Shown: in pieces, positions 40,112 through 48,212 of the stretch
How the letters are laid out: each line of letters opens with the position of its first letter
How positions within the stretch are numbered: the first letter of the stretch is position 1
Source: a virus
IMG/VR virus record: IMGVR_UViG_3300024999_000075
Span: 1-64,000 of that record
Strand: one strand, 5' to 3'
Length of the DNA: 64,000 bases
Made by a program: the position numbers and the translations under genes
Notes under the pieces: generated by a model
Databases searched by the model: none
Told to the model about the DNA's origin: nothing
The model's input: only the letters and a program-made list of their open reading frames with translations

Positions 40112-43044
40112 TTAAGTGGATTGTTACAATACTGATCACTCTTATTCAGTCATCGGCATTTGCCGTTACGGTGCCACTAACAGTCCAGGAGCGATATAGC
40201 ACAAACAGGACGGATGCACATATCACCTATGGTGTTCCATTCGCCAAGGGCGACAATATCCTGTCAACCGCGAATCTTGGAATAGCCGGGGAAGATGCAC
40301 AGTTCAGGGTTTTATCTCGGTATGATGGCCCTCCGACCGACACAGACAAGCCAATCAGGATGGTGCTGGTTGACTTTCAAGATTCGATTGTTGCGGATGC
40401 GGCCAATAGCTATACTCTGAGCGATTCAGGCCAGGGAGCGGTAGCGGGGAATGATCTTGCTATTGATCGCTCAACATACGTGGAGATTGATACCGGAGCT
40501 GTCAATGCCAGGATCAGTAAAACTTCTGGTAATATTTTTGAAAATATTTGGATAGGTGGTGTTGCCGCCATATCATCCCCGACAGCGGATAAGTGGGTAA
40601 TCGTTTATAACAGCACTACATATTTCTCTTCTCCGACAGCGATAACCATCGAGGAAAACGGCCCCCTTCGCTGCGTCGTGAAGGTCGATGGGGTGTTTAA
40701 GGATGCCACTAACAATAGCTTAATTCCACCAGTGACCAGGATCGGCGAGACTCCTGACACACCGATCAAATATACCATTAGATATACCGCCTATAAAAAC
40801 AAAGGGTACATCAAACTCCAGGCTACATTGCGCAACGAGAATCTTGGCTGGGCCTATAATTCAGCCCAAGCGACTCACAACATAAGCATCACCGAATCAT
40901 ACCTCAAAACAACCATGGATGGGCTTGCAAGCTCAAAAACTGTGGCCTTCAGCGGGTACAGTGATTCGACGACATCCGATACATACGAGCTATTGCAACA
41001 GGAAACATCTGACGGCACAGCACAATCCTATACGTGGGCGTATGCAATTAATAAAAACGCCTCTCCGGTCGCAACCGGAACCAAATATGATAGCTATGCG
41101 GACCTGCGAGATGCCCAAATAGGTTTAATGGTTGCAGACAGATGGTTCTGGCAGAATCATCCCATTGGAATCACGATATCAGGGAACCAAATAAAATTTA
41201 ACCTTTGGCCCGATACCGGGACCGCTCATCGCATTATCGGCGGTATCTGGAAAACGCACGAACTCTTGTATTATTTTCACGGAACCGACGCCTCTTTTGA
41301 TGACGAGTTGGCGCATATTAAGAAAAGACTCATCGCCAGGGCATCGGACGAGTATTACGCTAATACAAATTTTGTCTGGGGGATGTTACCAGAAACAATA
41401 ACATCAAACTATACGTTTCCCGCCGGGGAGCATTTTCAGTATGTGATTGACGCCCAGGCTCAATATCATAGAGCACTGTTTGACGCGGATTATATTGATC
41501 CTGGCAACACCTACACGCCGAACACATTCGATATGTTGCGAGATGGGCGTATGGTCAAACTGACAGCGGCACCGATATATTCGACATGGTACGGATGGCT
41601 GGAGTTCGGTGCGATGCCGTTGACGGCTGGGTATGGGTATCATAATCAGCATTATGATTACACCTTCCTTGCGCTGTCTGGTTTTTTGAGATTCGACGAC
41701 TACAACATGCTTGATATCGCGGAAGAATTACTGCAACACAAGGCTGATATTATAACCATACATGATCCTGACGCGCCAAGTACAGACGCAGGATACGGCT
41801 ATCACGGAGGGCAGAGATACGAGACCGATTCGCTGTTTTCGTACTATGCGGATTACAGCATTAGCGGAAAATCCGATCCGAGAAAATCAGGCCATGCGTG
41901 GTCAAAGGGGATGCAGCTACAGTACTTATTGACCGGCAACCAACTGTACCTCGATGTCGTCGAGCAAATGGGGTTGCATATCCGCAGGCAGCACCAGACT
42001 CCAATGTTTAAAACTGCTGAGACTCGTAATCAGTTTCGGGGTATTGACATACTCGTCAACGAATATCAACTCACCGGGAACCCGTCCGATATTGATGCAG
42101 CATGGGATTTACTGGAAAATTCCCTACTGATTGCCGAGGGCGGGGATTGCACGAACAGAGACGTATTTACAACCTGCACACCTGATGACACGGCTGGATG
42201 GATACCTAACGGGTATGTCAACCAGTATGATTTTGGGGTTGGCGGTGATGCCTGGATGGTCGAGCCTTTGCTGAAATTTTATTATCTATTGCTGAGCGAA
42301 GGAGAGACAACAAAGGCCAGTACTCTCAAGGATTTTTTCCTGCGCTGGGCACCGATCATCGAGACGATGATCAACATCGAGGGCGACCAGGGGACATACA
42401 GATACGATAACGCTGAGTACATGCCGTATGTCGGCAGAATCGGCTACTATGTCGGTGTTGGCTATTCGACCTACGGGACCAATTACACCAATATCAACTA
42501 CGCATATTTGCAACCATATTCGGAACTGTTCACCTTCCTGTACTTGAACGCGCCGAGCAACAACCAGCATTATCTAGATGTTGCGATGAACATCGAAAAG
42601 GACTGCCGAATTTACACATCAACAGCCGATGTTTTTTATCCTGTATCTGACGATACTATTGCAAAGATCGGAGGGTTTCAAACCGCTCAGTCCATTACTT
42701 CAGGATCGTTTAAAATACCAAAATTCCTGACGAAATCAACATTACTGTTGCGGACCATATCAGGGCTGAGTGCGGTGCCGGATGATCCAGTGTGTGATTC
42801 GAGCCACCTGTCGCTGTGCGCATCGGAAAACTGTGCCGGGGCTGGGGGAAATTGGTGTACCGATGTTTGCCAAGTGGCAGCCTGCGAGGCAGAACCGACC
42901 TGCGCTGACCTAACTCAAAACGGCGATGAAACGGGGATCGACTGTGGCGGTTCATGCCCTAATGACTGTTCCGCGCCCGCAGGGTGGCGATCAGTGTTTA
43001 TGATTAATGGCGATGCTGTCCAACTTATTGAGGAAACACCATAA
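40108..43044 (+). CDS. Secreted polysaccharide-lyase-like protein (RIFT barrel, YetA/PcRGLX-like)
   Basis: 978 residues. Signal peptide with a clean SSAFA cleavage site. Residues about 20-125 (TYGVPFAKGDNIL...QFRVLSRYDG...IRMVLVDFQ) match the N-terminal RIFT-barrel of exo-rhamnogalacturonan lyase-like proteins as I know them; the middle, with long helices and many Tyr/Trp/His (WYGWLEFG, YGYHNQHYDYTF, HAWSKGMQLQYLL), fits an alpha/alpha-toroid catalytic domain. The C-terminus is Cys-rich, ending in a NGDETGIDCGGSCPNDC motif seen in secreted surface proteins. Likely an exported or virion depolymerase for host or matrix polysaccharide. GC content is higher than in the tail genes. Confidence 0.68.
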   Translation: MIKWIVTILITLIQSSAFAVTVPLTVQERYSTNRTDAHITYGVPFAKGDNILSTANLGIAGEDAQFRVLSRYDGPPTDTDKPIRMVLVDFQDSIVADAANSYTLSDSGQGAVAGNDLAIDRSTYVEIDTGAVNARISKTSGNIFENIWIGGVAAISSPTADKWVIVYNSTTYFSSPTAITIEENGPLRCVVKVDGVFKDATNNSLIPPVTRIGETPDTPIKYTIRYTAYKNKGYIKLQATLRNENLGWAYNSAQATHNISITESYLKTTMDGLASSKTVAFSGYSDSTTSDTYELLQQETSDGTAQSYTWAYAINKNASPVATGTKYDSYADLRDAQIGLMVADRWFWQNHPIGITISGNQIKFNLWPDTGTAHRIIGGIWKTHELLYYFHGTDASFDDELAHIKKRLIARASDEYYANTNFVWGMLPETITSNYTFPAGEHFQYVIDAQAQYHRALFDADYIDPGNTYTPNTFDMLRDGRMVKLTAAPIYSTWYGWLEFGAMPLTAGYGYHNQHYDYTFLALSGFLRFDDYNMLDIAEELLQHKADIITIHDPDAPSTDAGYGYHGGQRYETDSLFSYYADYSISGKSDPRKSGHAWSKGMQLQYLLTGNQLYLDVVEQMGLHIRRQHQTPMFKTAETRNQFRGIDILVNEYQLTGNPSDIDAAWDLLENSLLIAEGGDCTNRDVFTTCTPDDTAGWIPNGYVNQYDFGVGGDAWMVEPLLKFYYLLLSEGETTKASTLKDFFLRWAPIIETMINIEGDQGTYRYDNAEYMPYVGRIGYYVGVGYSTYGTNYTNINYAYLQPYSELFTFLYLNAPSNNQHYLDVAMNIEKDCRIYTSTADVFYPVSDDTIAKIGGFQTAQSITSGSFKIPKFLTKSTLLLRTISGLSAVPDDPVCDSSHLSLCASENCAGAGGNWCTDVCQVAACEAEPTCADLTQNGDETGIDCGGSCPNDCSAPAGWRSVFMINGDAVQLIEETP

Positions 43045-43243
43045 AAAGTCGGTACAGCCGGTGACTGATAAGAAACTACTATCGAGCAAAATGAAAATAA
43101 CATTAATAATAGTGACATTGTTTATCATTATCTCTGCGTGTTTACACCAGTGGCACCAAGCTGTAGTAGCGCAAGATCTACATGATACCCTACAACTGAA
43201 AGCCTACTATGAGCGGATGGCCAGGGAGTATCCCGCCCAATGA
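43007..43243 (+). CDS. Small membrane protein or lipoprotein before endolysin
   Basis: 78 residues from ATG 43007, or 50 from ATG 43091. The shorter form begins MKITLIIVTLFIIISAC, which reads as a lipoprotein signal (ISAC); the longer form would be a signal-anchor protein with a basic N-terminus. Neither start has a strong ribosome site. It overlaps both the lyase-like gene and the endolysin, so a spanin role is plausible. Confidence 0.6.
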   Translation: MAMLSNLLRKHHKKSVQPVTDKKLLSSKMKITLIIVTLFIIISACLHQWHQAVVAQDLHDTLQLKAYYERMAREYPAQ

Positions 43244-43746
43244 CAGAACAAGATAAAAAACTCCTGGCCTTCACCTTCATGTATGATCACGAAGGTGGGA
43301 CCAGTTATGATGTCAATGATCGTGGTGGTCTTACGAGATTCGGTATCTGCAAGAAACAGTACCCGGATGTGGACATAGCCAATCTTACCAAAGAACTAGC
43401 TGATCAGATCTATACCAGAGACTACTGGCTAAAGAACAAATGTCACCTGATGCCTGCTCCCATAGCCATAGTTGTATTTGATTCCTCTGTTAACTGTGGT
43501 GTTGGCTCCGGCGCGACCTGGCTCCAAAAAGCTATTAACTCTCAGGGTGACAATATTAAAGTGGATGGTGTAATAGGACCAATGACTCTAGCCAAATTAG
43601 ACAGTTGTAACCCTCACAATATAGCTGGTAAGATAATAGCTTATCGTCTTAGAAGATACTCCAAACTCATCTCCAGAGATCCCAGTCAGAGGGGGTTTAT
43701 AACTAGCTGGATAAACAGAGCTGCTGACCTTCTTGAATATATTTAG
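43240..43746 (+). CDS. Endolysin, GH108 family with PG-binding domain
   Basis: 168 residues. YDHEGGTSYDVNDRGGLTRFGI is the glycosyl hydrolase 108 signature with catalytic Glu18; the second half (VFDSSVNCG, WLQKAINSQGD...VDGVIGPMTLAKL) is the associated peptidoglycan-binding region. No signal peptide, so release depends on the holins. Cleaves the glycan strands of peptidoglycan at lysis; the family is typical of phages of Gram-negative hosts. Confidence 0.92.
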   Translation: MTEQDKKLLAFTFMYDHEGGTSYDVNDRGGLTRFGICKKQYPDVDIANLTKELADQIYTRDYWLKNKCHLMPAPIAIVVFDSSVNCGVGSGATWLQKAINSQGDNIKVDGVIGPMTLAKLDSCNPHNIAGKIIAYRLRRYSKLISRDPSQRGFITSWINRAADLLEYI

Positions 43747-43792
43747 TTGTATTGTGGGCAAGTCTCTGGTAGTATTAAATAAAACTTGAGAC

Positions 43793-44653
43793 ATGATGAG
43801 AAAACATTTAGTCATCCCTGACACTCAGATCACGCCCACCTCCCCTAAAGACCACCTCTCCTGGATCGGTCAGTACATCCTTGAAAAGAAGCCTGATGTC
43901 ATAGTCAACCTTGGAGACTTTGCTGATATGGAAAGTCTCTCCAGCTACGACAAAGGTAAGCTTAAGGCTGAGGGCAAAAGATACAAGAAAGATATTGAAG
44001 CTGCCAAGGAAGGCATGGAGCTTCTGCTTGGCCCTATGCGTAGGTATAATGCCAGGAGGAAGACGTGCAAGAAGAAAGGGTATAACCCTGAAATGCACCT
44101 AACTATTGGTAATCATGAACAAAGAATCACAAGGGCTGTTGAGTCTGATGCTGCTATGGAAGGCTTCATGTCTATTGATGATCTTGAGTATGAGAAATTT
44201 GGCTGGCAAGTACACCCTTTCTTGGAAATTGTTGAATTAGATGGAATTAGTTATTCTCACTACTTTTATAACCCCTTATCCGGTCGCCCTTATGGAGGAT
44301 ATTCAATTGACACTATGCTCAAAAATCTCGGCTTCAGTTTCGTACAGGGGCATAGACAACAGTATCTAGTAGGTAATAGATCACTCAATAACGGACGAAT
44401 AATTCGCGGTTTAATCAATGGTTCCGCGTACTTACACAATGAGGATTATCGTGGGCCTCAAGCTAACGGGGAAATGAGAGCAGTTTTTCTCCTGCATGAA
44501 GTAGACGAAGGTAATTACATGCTCACCGAAATCTCCCTCGATTTTCTGTGTAGGAAGTATGAGGGAGTCCATCTGTGGCAGTTCATGAAAAATAAATATC
44601 CAGAGATATACAAGCAGTCACCTTGGATGGTAAGGCAGGAGACTAGAAGTTGA
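43793..44653 (+). CDS. Calcineurin-like metallophosphoesterase
   Basis: 286 residues with the metal-site motifs in order: IPDTQ (about residue 10), NLGDFAD (42-46), IGNHEQR (about 105-111) and VQGHRQQ (about 184). Substrate unknown: such phage enzymes may act on DNA ends, on RNA or on nucleotides. Last gene of the rightward late block, closed by a terminator. Distinct from the Mre11-like enzyme at 50317. Confidence 0.82.
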   Translation: MMRKHLVIPDTQITPTSPKDHLSWIGQYILEKKPDVIVNLGDFADMESLSSYDKGKLKAEGKRYKKDIEAAKEGMELLLGPMRRYNARRKTCKKKGYNPEMHLTIGNHEQRITRAVESDAAMEGFMSIDDLEYEKFGWQVHPFLEIVELDGISYSHYFYNPLSGRPYGGYSIDTMLKNLGFSFVQGHRQQYLVGNRSLNNGRIIRGLINGSAYLHNEDYRGPQANGEMRAVFLLHEVDEGNYMLTEISLDFLCRKYEGVHLWQFMKNKYPEIYKQSPWMVRQETRS

Positions 44654-44678
44654 GGGGAGTATTCCCTCCCCTCAAATT
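44651..44678 (+). terminator. Terminator ending the rightward late block
   Basis: GAGGGGAG-TATTCC-CTCCCCTC hairpin followed by AAATTTT; convergent with the leftward operon that ends at 44714. Confidence 0.65.
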
Positions 44679-44713
44679 TTAATCAGTCTACTTGGATGAA
44701 ACGGAGGGAGGCT

Positions 44714-45250
44714 TTAGCGAAGTAACCCCTCCTTAATCAGCTGTCTCTTCATGTATTCTAATCCACCTGTATTATCTATCACAATGTCTCCAGGCATCAC
44801 CTTGACTCCTCTCTCAGACTTGTGGTTGAGAAACCTCTCCCACCACTTTTTCTTGTAAACTTTACCACCTTTTCTTCCTGTGATGTGTACTACAACCCCT
44901 CCCATATCCCTTGCTAACTGTGCTTCAGTAGGGAAGCGGCAGTCATCAATAGCATGATTGCCAGAGAATCTCTCAATATCAACCTTCATCAGGTGCTCCC
45001 ACAATCCTGGTACAGTCTTCCTCACAAATTCAGTTCCGAACTGCTGCATGACGCTCCTTGGAGATACTCCATAGCGGGGGTCGATTGCCTCCTTCCCCTC
45101 CCATGTTTTCAGTTGATGATCAGAGAAATCAAAGAGATCCTTCAAACATTTCTTGAGGGGTGTAGCAAATGAAACCACCCTATAATTTCCAAGCATCCTG
45201 GCAGCTGTGGTCTTGCCACACCCTTTTGGTCCTGTAAAAGCTACTATCAT
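44714..45250 (-). CDS. Deoxynucleoside monophosphate kinase-like P-loop protein
   Basis: 178 residues. FTGPKGCGKTTAARML is a Walker A (Gly7-Thr15); a later DDCRFPTEAQL matches the NMP-kinase-like DxRxxxE region of phage dNMP kinases such as T4 gp1. It would supply dNDPs for phage DNA synthesis. Last gene of the long leftward replication operon, coupled to the small gene upstream by ATGA. Confidence 0.75.
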   Translation of the reverse strand: MIVAFTGPKGCGKTTAARMLGNYRVVSFATPLKKCLKDLFDFSDHQLKTWEGKEAIDPRYGVSPRSVMQQFGTEFVRKTVPGLWEHLMKVDIERFSGNHAIDDCRFPTEAQLARDMGGVVVHITGRKGGKVYKKKWWERFLNHKSERGVKVMPGDIVIDNTGGLEYMKRQLIKEGLLR

Positions 45251-45402
45251 TTCTTTTCTTTCTCCTCTACTAACTCTATTATCTTCTGAGCAACTTCTTC
45301 AAGATTGACGAGGTCATGGCAAGGCCCGCTCCAATTATGGCCTTCATCTATTTCTATCCACTTATAAATACACCTTGCTATCTCATCTACTGTTACTTTC
45401 AT
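45247..45402 (-). CDS. Small hypothetical protein
   Basis: 51 residues (MKVTVDEIARCIYKWIEIDE...), ATG 45402 after GGGGGAG. Stop overlaps the kinase start (ATGA). No motif. Confidence 0.65.
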   Translation of the reverse strand: MKVTVDEIARCIYKWIEIDEGHNWSGPCHDLVNLEEVAQKIIELVEEKEKK

Positions 45403-45548
45403 TTCTCCCCCTTCGGATACATCTCATCAACTGTTGTCAAGAAAGATGAGTAGTCATCTTTATCTAGCCAGAACTCACCATGTTCGCCAATGAACAGAAT
45501 TGCCTTCAGGGTTTCAATTTCTTCTAAGTCTAAGTCAGTTACCATCAT
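45399..45548 (-). CDS. Small acidic hypothetical protein
   Basis: 49 residues (MMVTDLDLEEIETLKAILF...), GGAGGTGGGG site, ATGA overlap with the next gene. Acidic; no motif. Confidence 0.62.
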   Translation of the reverse strand: MMVTDLDLEEIETLKAILFIGEHGEFWLDKDDYSSFLTTVDEMYPKGEK

Positions 45549-45708
45549 TCCCCACCTCCACCAGTTTCATCAATCTCTTCTCAGCCAGCACCAAACACCC
45601 ATAGACTTCAAGAATCTTCTCATGTTCTTTAGGTGGTATCTTAGCTGTCCTTCCGATGTCGGAAGCCATCATCTTCGCCGAAGTTATTTTAATGAGTAAG
45701 TCTTTCAT
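45535..45708 (-). CDS. Small hypothetical protein
   Basis: 57 residues (MKDLLIKITSAKMMASDIG...). Overlaps both neighbours, ATG 45708. Its end carries the ribosome site of the next gene. Confidence 0.6.
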   Translation of the reverse strand: MKDLLIKITSAKMMASDIGRTAKIPPKEHEKILEVYGCLVLAEKRLMKLVEVGNDGN

Positions 45709-45887
45709 ATAAACCCCTTTTCAATAGCTACCCATTCAGGGATAGAGATCTCAACGCCAAAGACTTCATCGTCTTCTATCTCTTCTTCAATGAGACTTCT
45801 TGGTATCCAATCTTGGACATCGCCATCGTCTACATAAACAGCTCCCTTACTTCTCCGGATGATATCTACAGTGATTTCAACTCTCAT
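45705..45887 (-). CDS. Small acidic hypothetical protein
   Basis: 60 residues with acidic middle (IEEEIEDDEVFGVEISIP). ATG 45887, GGAGAC site, ATGA overlap with the next gene. Confidence 0.65.
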   Translation of the reverse strand: MRVEITVDIIRRSKGAVYVDDGDVQDWIPRSLIEEEIEDDEVFGVEISIPEWVAIEKGFI

Positions 45888-46041
45888 CTTCAGTCTCCTT
45901 GATTACACCCCAATAAATAAAGCCACAATTCTCTTCCCTACACAGGCTAGTTTCATTCTCCCAGCTAGGATGGACAACTAGGCATCTTCCTGACCTTCTC
46001 CAAGGACAATCCACTGATTTTTCTTCAAAGTTTTTAAGCAT
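45877..46041 (-). CDS. Small Cys4 protein
   Basis: 54 residues from ATG 46041 (GAGG upstream). CPWRRSGRC and CREENC provide four Cys, a possible zinc site. Lies between ligase and the small-gene chain. Confidence 0.6.
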   Translation of the reverse strand: MLKNFEEKSVDCPWRRSGRCLVVHPSWENETSLCREENCGFIYWGVIKETEDES

Positions 46042-46054
46042 TTTCTATAACCTC

Positions 46055-46960
46055 TCAATATTTAGTTATATCGTTAATATCGCGCATCCCCTTAGCAATT
46101 GGCTGGCGGGGAGCATTGATGCTTCCGTATTTCTGATACTTATAAGTCCACAGACTGCCCATGAACTTATTCTGATTGTCCCAGATATATTTACGGACAT
46201 TATCCGTCAAGCCTATGCCTGTACCAATGGCAAATGGCTCATCCCATAGAGCTGACTTGACCACCAAGGCACCAAGAGTTCCTTTACCGACCTTGTTCTC
46301 CTTATGGGCTGATCTGACATTCAATCCTAATTCGTTAGTATAAACTTCATTGCCATTGAGCATCTGCTCCTCAAAGCCTATCACCACACACTCGTCATCT
46401 TCTACAGGTTTTCTCTTGAATATATTCATCTCTTTGAATGTACACCTGCCTTGTTTGTATCGCCCCTCTCTGGTCCTGATCATGCCACCTTCGTAATCGT
46501 TGTCCACACACCACTGAGTAAAATCTATGACAGCTTGAGGATCTCCCAACAGCTTTTGTTCAAGCACTTGTACTCCAGGAGGGAGGATACTTTCATTCAG
46601 CAGATCTAATCTCACCCCATATGGCAAACTCAAGTCACAAGCTATATTGTCAAATACATAGAAAGTAAAGTCAGGTTCTCCAACCTTACGCCTTACTGGT
46701 CCGGTAGTATTGTTGAAAACATCTGGATCATTGGGAGCACCTACAATTAACTCCCCATCCAGACCACTGTATTCTGGTTGGGATAAGATGCCTTGAATGT
46801 AGTCATTTGTTATCTTCTTCATTGAAGAGGTAAAAGCACCATTCATAGTTGTGCATCGGTAACCATCAAGCTTGACACTCCCGTAAACTGGATATGGTAG
46901 CATGTCTAACTGCTCATCAGTGATACTGGTACTCGGTGCCTTCATGGGTTTCTTGATCAT
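46055..46960 (-). CDS. ATP-dependent DNA ligase
   Basis: 301 residues; the ATG at 46960 is chosen because GGAGGAG precedes it, although the frame is open further upstream through a terminator hairpin. KLDGYR gives the adenylated Lys30 (KxDG); also seen are LDGELIVG, EGGMIRTREG and IFKRK, the remaining nucleotidyl-transferase motifs. An OB-type C-terminal half follows. Seals nicks in phage DNA replication and repair. A sigma70 promoter and a hairpin leader lie upstream (46982-47106), so ligase can be expressed separately from the operon. Confidence 0.9.
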   Translation of the reverse strand: MIKKPMKAPSTSITDEQLDMLPYPVYGSVKLDGYRCTTMNGAFTSSMKKITNDYIQGILSQPEYSGLDGELIVGAPNDPDVFNNTTGPVRRKVGEPDFTFYVFDNIACDLSLPYGVRLDLLNESILPPGVQVLEQKLLGDPQAVIDFTQWCVDNDYEGGMIRTREGRYKQGRCTFKEMNIFKRKPVEDDECVVIGFEEQMLNGNEVYTNELGLNVRSAHKENKVGKGTLGALVVKSALWDEPFAIGTGIGLTDNVRKYIWDNQNKFMGSLWTYKYQKYGSINAPRQPIAKGMRDINDITKY

Positions 46961-46981
46961 TTCTATTCTCCTCCACGGTTT

Positions 46982-47022
46982 AAAAAGAAAAAGCCTGAAA
47001 CGGACTACCCGTTTCAGGCTTG
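46982..47022 (-). terminator. Intrinsic terminator in the ligase leader
   Basis: 13-bp stem AAGCCTGAAACGG / CCGTTTCAGGCTT, 5-base loop, then TTTTTCTTTTT on the minus strand. It lies between a promoter (47078-47106) and the ligase ribosome site. Confidence 0.88.
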
Positions 47023-47071
47023 CAGGATTTTTATCACCGCAGCCCGATGAGAGTCTGTTACCACAGTGATA
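46985..47071 (-). ncRNA. Candidate small RNA or transcription attenuator
   Basis: A transcript from the promoter at 47078-47106 would start near 47071 and end at the terminator, about 90 bases, with no reading frame of note. Its first part can pair TTTATCAC with GTGATAAA (8 bp) around a 28-base region containing a small CTGT-GGTA-ACAG hairpin, giving a structured domain before the terminator stem. Read-through would express ligase. Either a riboswitch or attenuator-type leader or a stand-alone small RNA. Confidence 0.5.
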
Positions 47072-47077
47072 AATATT

Positions 47078-47106
47078 TATATAGCCTAAGGCCAAACTAA
47101 TGTCAA
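47078..47106 (-). promoter_or_regulatory. Strong sigma70 promoter
   Basis: Minus strand TTGACA (perfect), 17 bases, TATATA. It overlaps the last codons of the 47103 gene. Confidence 0.75.
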
Positions 47107-47492
47107 GCTTTTTTAACTTGCTCCATCTCAATCGTAAGCTGGCCAATCTTCTTATATAGTGCGCCAAGCTGCTCATCACAATCACATCCTGGAGCTGGGT
47201 CTTCAGCTTTGGCGAAGATCTCGTGTAGCCTGTCTATAGCCTCCTTCTTCCAGGTACTTACTGTCACCGGGTGGATGTCATGTTCAGTTGCGATTTCAGC
47301 TATAGTGGTTGCTCCTATCAGTGCTTGGATGGCCACATCCGCCTTGAACTTCGCTGGGTATCTGGCTCGTTTTCTAGTTGTTGTCTCCATGGTTGTCTCC
47401 TCCATCTGGGGTTGTTTACTCGGCCTATAACATTCACAATGGTAAGACTTGTGAACATTACAGTACCCACTACTATCAACTATATCAGTCAT
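47103..47492 (-). CDS. IS3 OrfA-like helix-turn-helix protein without OrfB
   Basis: 129 residues from ATG 47492, or 95 from an internal ATG at 47390 that has its own GGAGGAG site. RARYPAKFKADVAIQALIG, then TTIAEIATEHDIHPVTVSTW, then LGALYKKIGQLTIEMEQVKK reproduce IS3-family OrfA: HTH followed by leucine-zipper helix. No OrfB frame or inverted repeats are visible. The first 34 residues are phage-specific and carry CNVHKSYHCEC, a possible zinc site. Embedded in the operon with coupled start; probably a domesticated DNA-binding protein. Confidence 0.78.
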   Translation of the reverse strand: MTDIVDSSGYCNVHKSYHCECYRPSKQPQMEETTMETTTRKRARYPAKFKADVAIQALIGATTIAEIATEHDIHPVTVSTWKKEAIDRLHEIFAKAEDPAPGCDCDEQLGALYKKIGQLTIEMEQVKKA

Positions 47493-47758
47493 TCATTCTC
47501 CTCCTTCAGTCCCTCTCTAATAGTCCATGCTAAACCAAGGACGTATCTGTCACTGACAGGCTTCTTGTTTATCAGCCGGTTAAGTGTTCCTGAACACACC
47601 TCAGCCAGCCTGTTACTTTCAATAGCACAGCTGGCGAAGGCACCGTGCCATTTCATTAGCTCTTCAAGCGGGAGGCTCCTTACAAAGTCTAATGCCTCTA
47701 GTGCTGCTGGATGTGGCTCACCTGTAAGGAGTGTGGATTTGTCTTCAGTCATGTTCAT
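47489..47758 (-). CDS. Hypothetical protein
   Basis: 89 residues, ATG 47758 after AAGGA. Helical; contains WHGAFASCAIESNRLAEV. Coupled by 4-base overlaps to both neighbours. Function unknown. Confidence 0.65.
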   Translation of the reverse strand: MNMTEDKSTLLTGEPHPAALEALDFVRSLPLEELMKWHGAFASCAIESNRLAEVCSGTLNRLINKKPVSDRYVLGLAWTIREGLKEENE

Positions 47759-48009
47759 TTTCCTTCTGGTTGGCTAGGAGATGTTCCGTTTACCACATCA
47801 TCTAAGATTATAGGCATGACAGCATCAGCAAATCTCTCTGCCTCCCACACTGACTTACATCTATTCACCAGATGTGGATATGTAATACTATTAAACTCAG
47901 CTGTTTCAAAGTTTGGGTTTCTTTCTCCGTGAATTACTCCTCCGCGAAAGCCACAAATCAAACCAAATACAATGCCCGTTAATAGTAGTGCATACTCTCT
48001 TCCAGTCAT
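47755..48009 (-). CDS. Hypothetical protein with N-terminal membrane segment
   Basis: 84 residues; residues 6-22 (YALLLTGIVFGLICGF) are hydrophobic, the rest soluble and likely on the other side of the membrane. ATGA overlap downstream. Confidence 0.62.
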   Translation of the reverse strand: MTGREYALLLTGIVFGLICGFRGGVIHGERNPNFETAEFNSITYPHLVNRCKSVWEAERFADAVMPIILDDVVNGTSPSQPEGK

Positions 48010-48020
48010 ATTTCAATCAC

Positions 48021-48212
48021 CTAATAATATGTCAACTTTTTAACAGCTTTACTAAAAGTATCAAAATCTATGGAACAGCCCATTGCACCCCAGTCAAAAT
48101 CCAAATACGAGTAATCTTCATATAGGGTTTTGATCTCCAGTTGAGACATGCCAGGATGTAAACGTTTACCATACAGTCTGCGGATTTCTCTTATTGCTTG
48201 TTCAATATTCAT
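48021..48212 (-). CDS. Small hypothetical protein
   Basis: 63 residues, helical N-terminus (IEQAIREIRRLYGKRL), coupled to the Rad50-like gene upstream by ATGA. Confidence 0.62.
   Translation of the reverse strand: MNIEQAIREIRRLYGKRLHPGMSQLEIKTLYEDYSYLDFDWGAMGCSIDFDTFSKAVKKLTYY

Noticed and set aside
46961-47185. Long N-terminal extension of DNA ligase
   Set aside because: It would be translated through a promoter and an intrinsic terminator; the ATG at 46960 has GGAGGAG and fits the usual ligase start.
47103-47492. Complete IS3 insertion sequence
   Set aside because: Only OrfA is present; no OrfB, inverted repeats or target duplication nearby.
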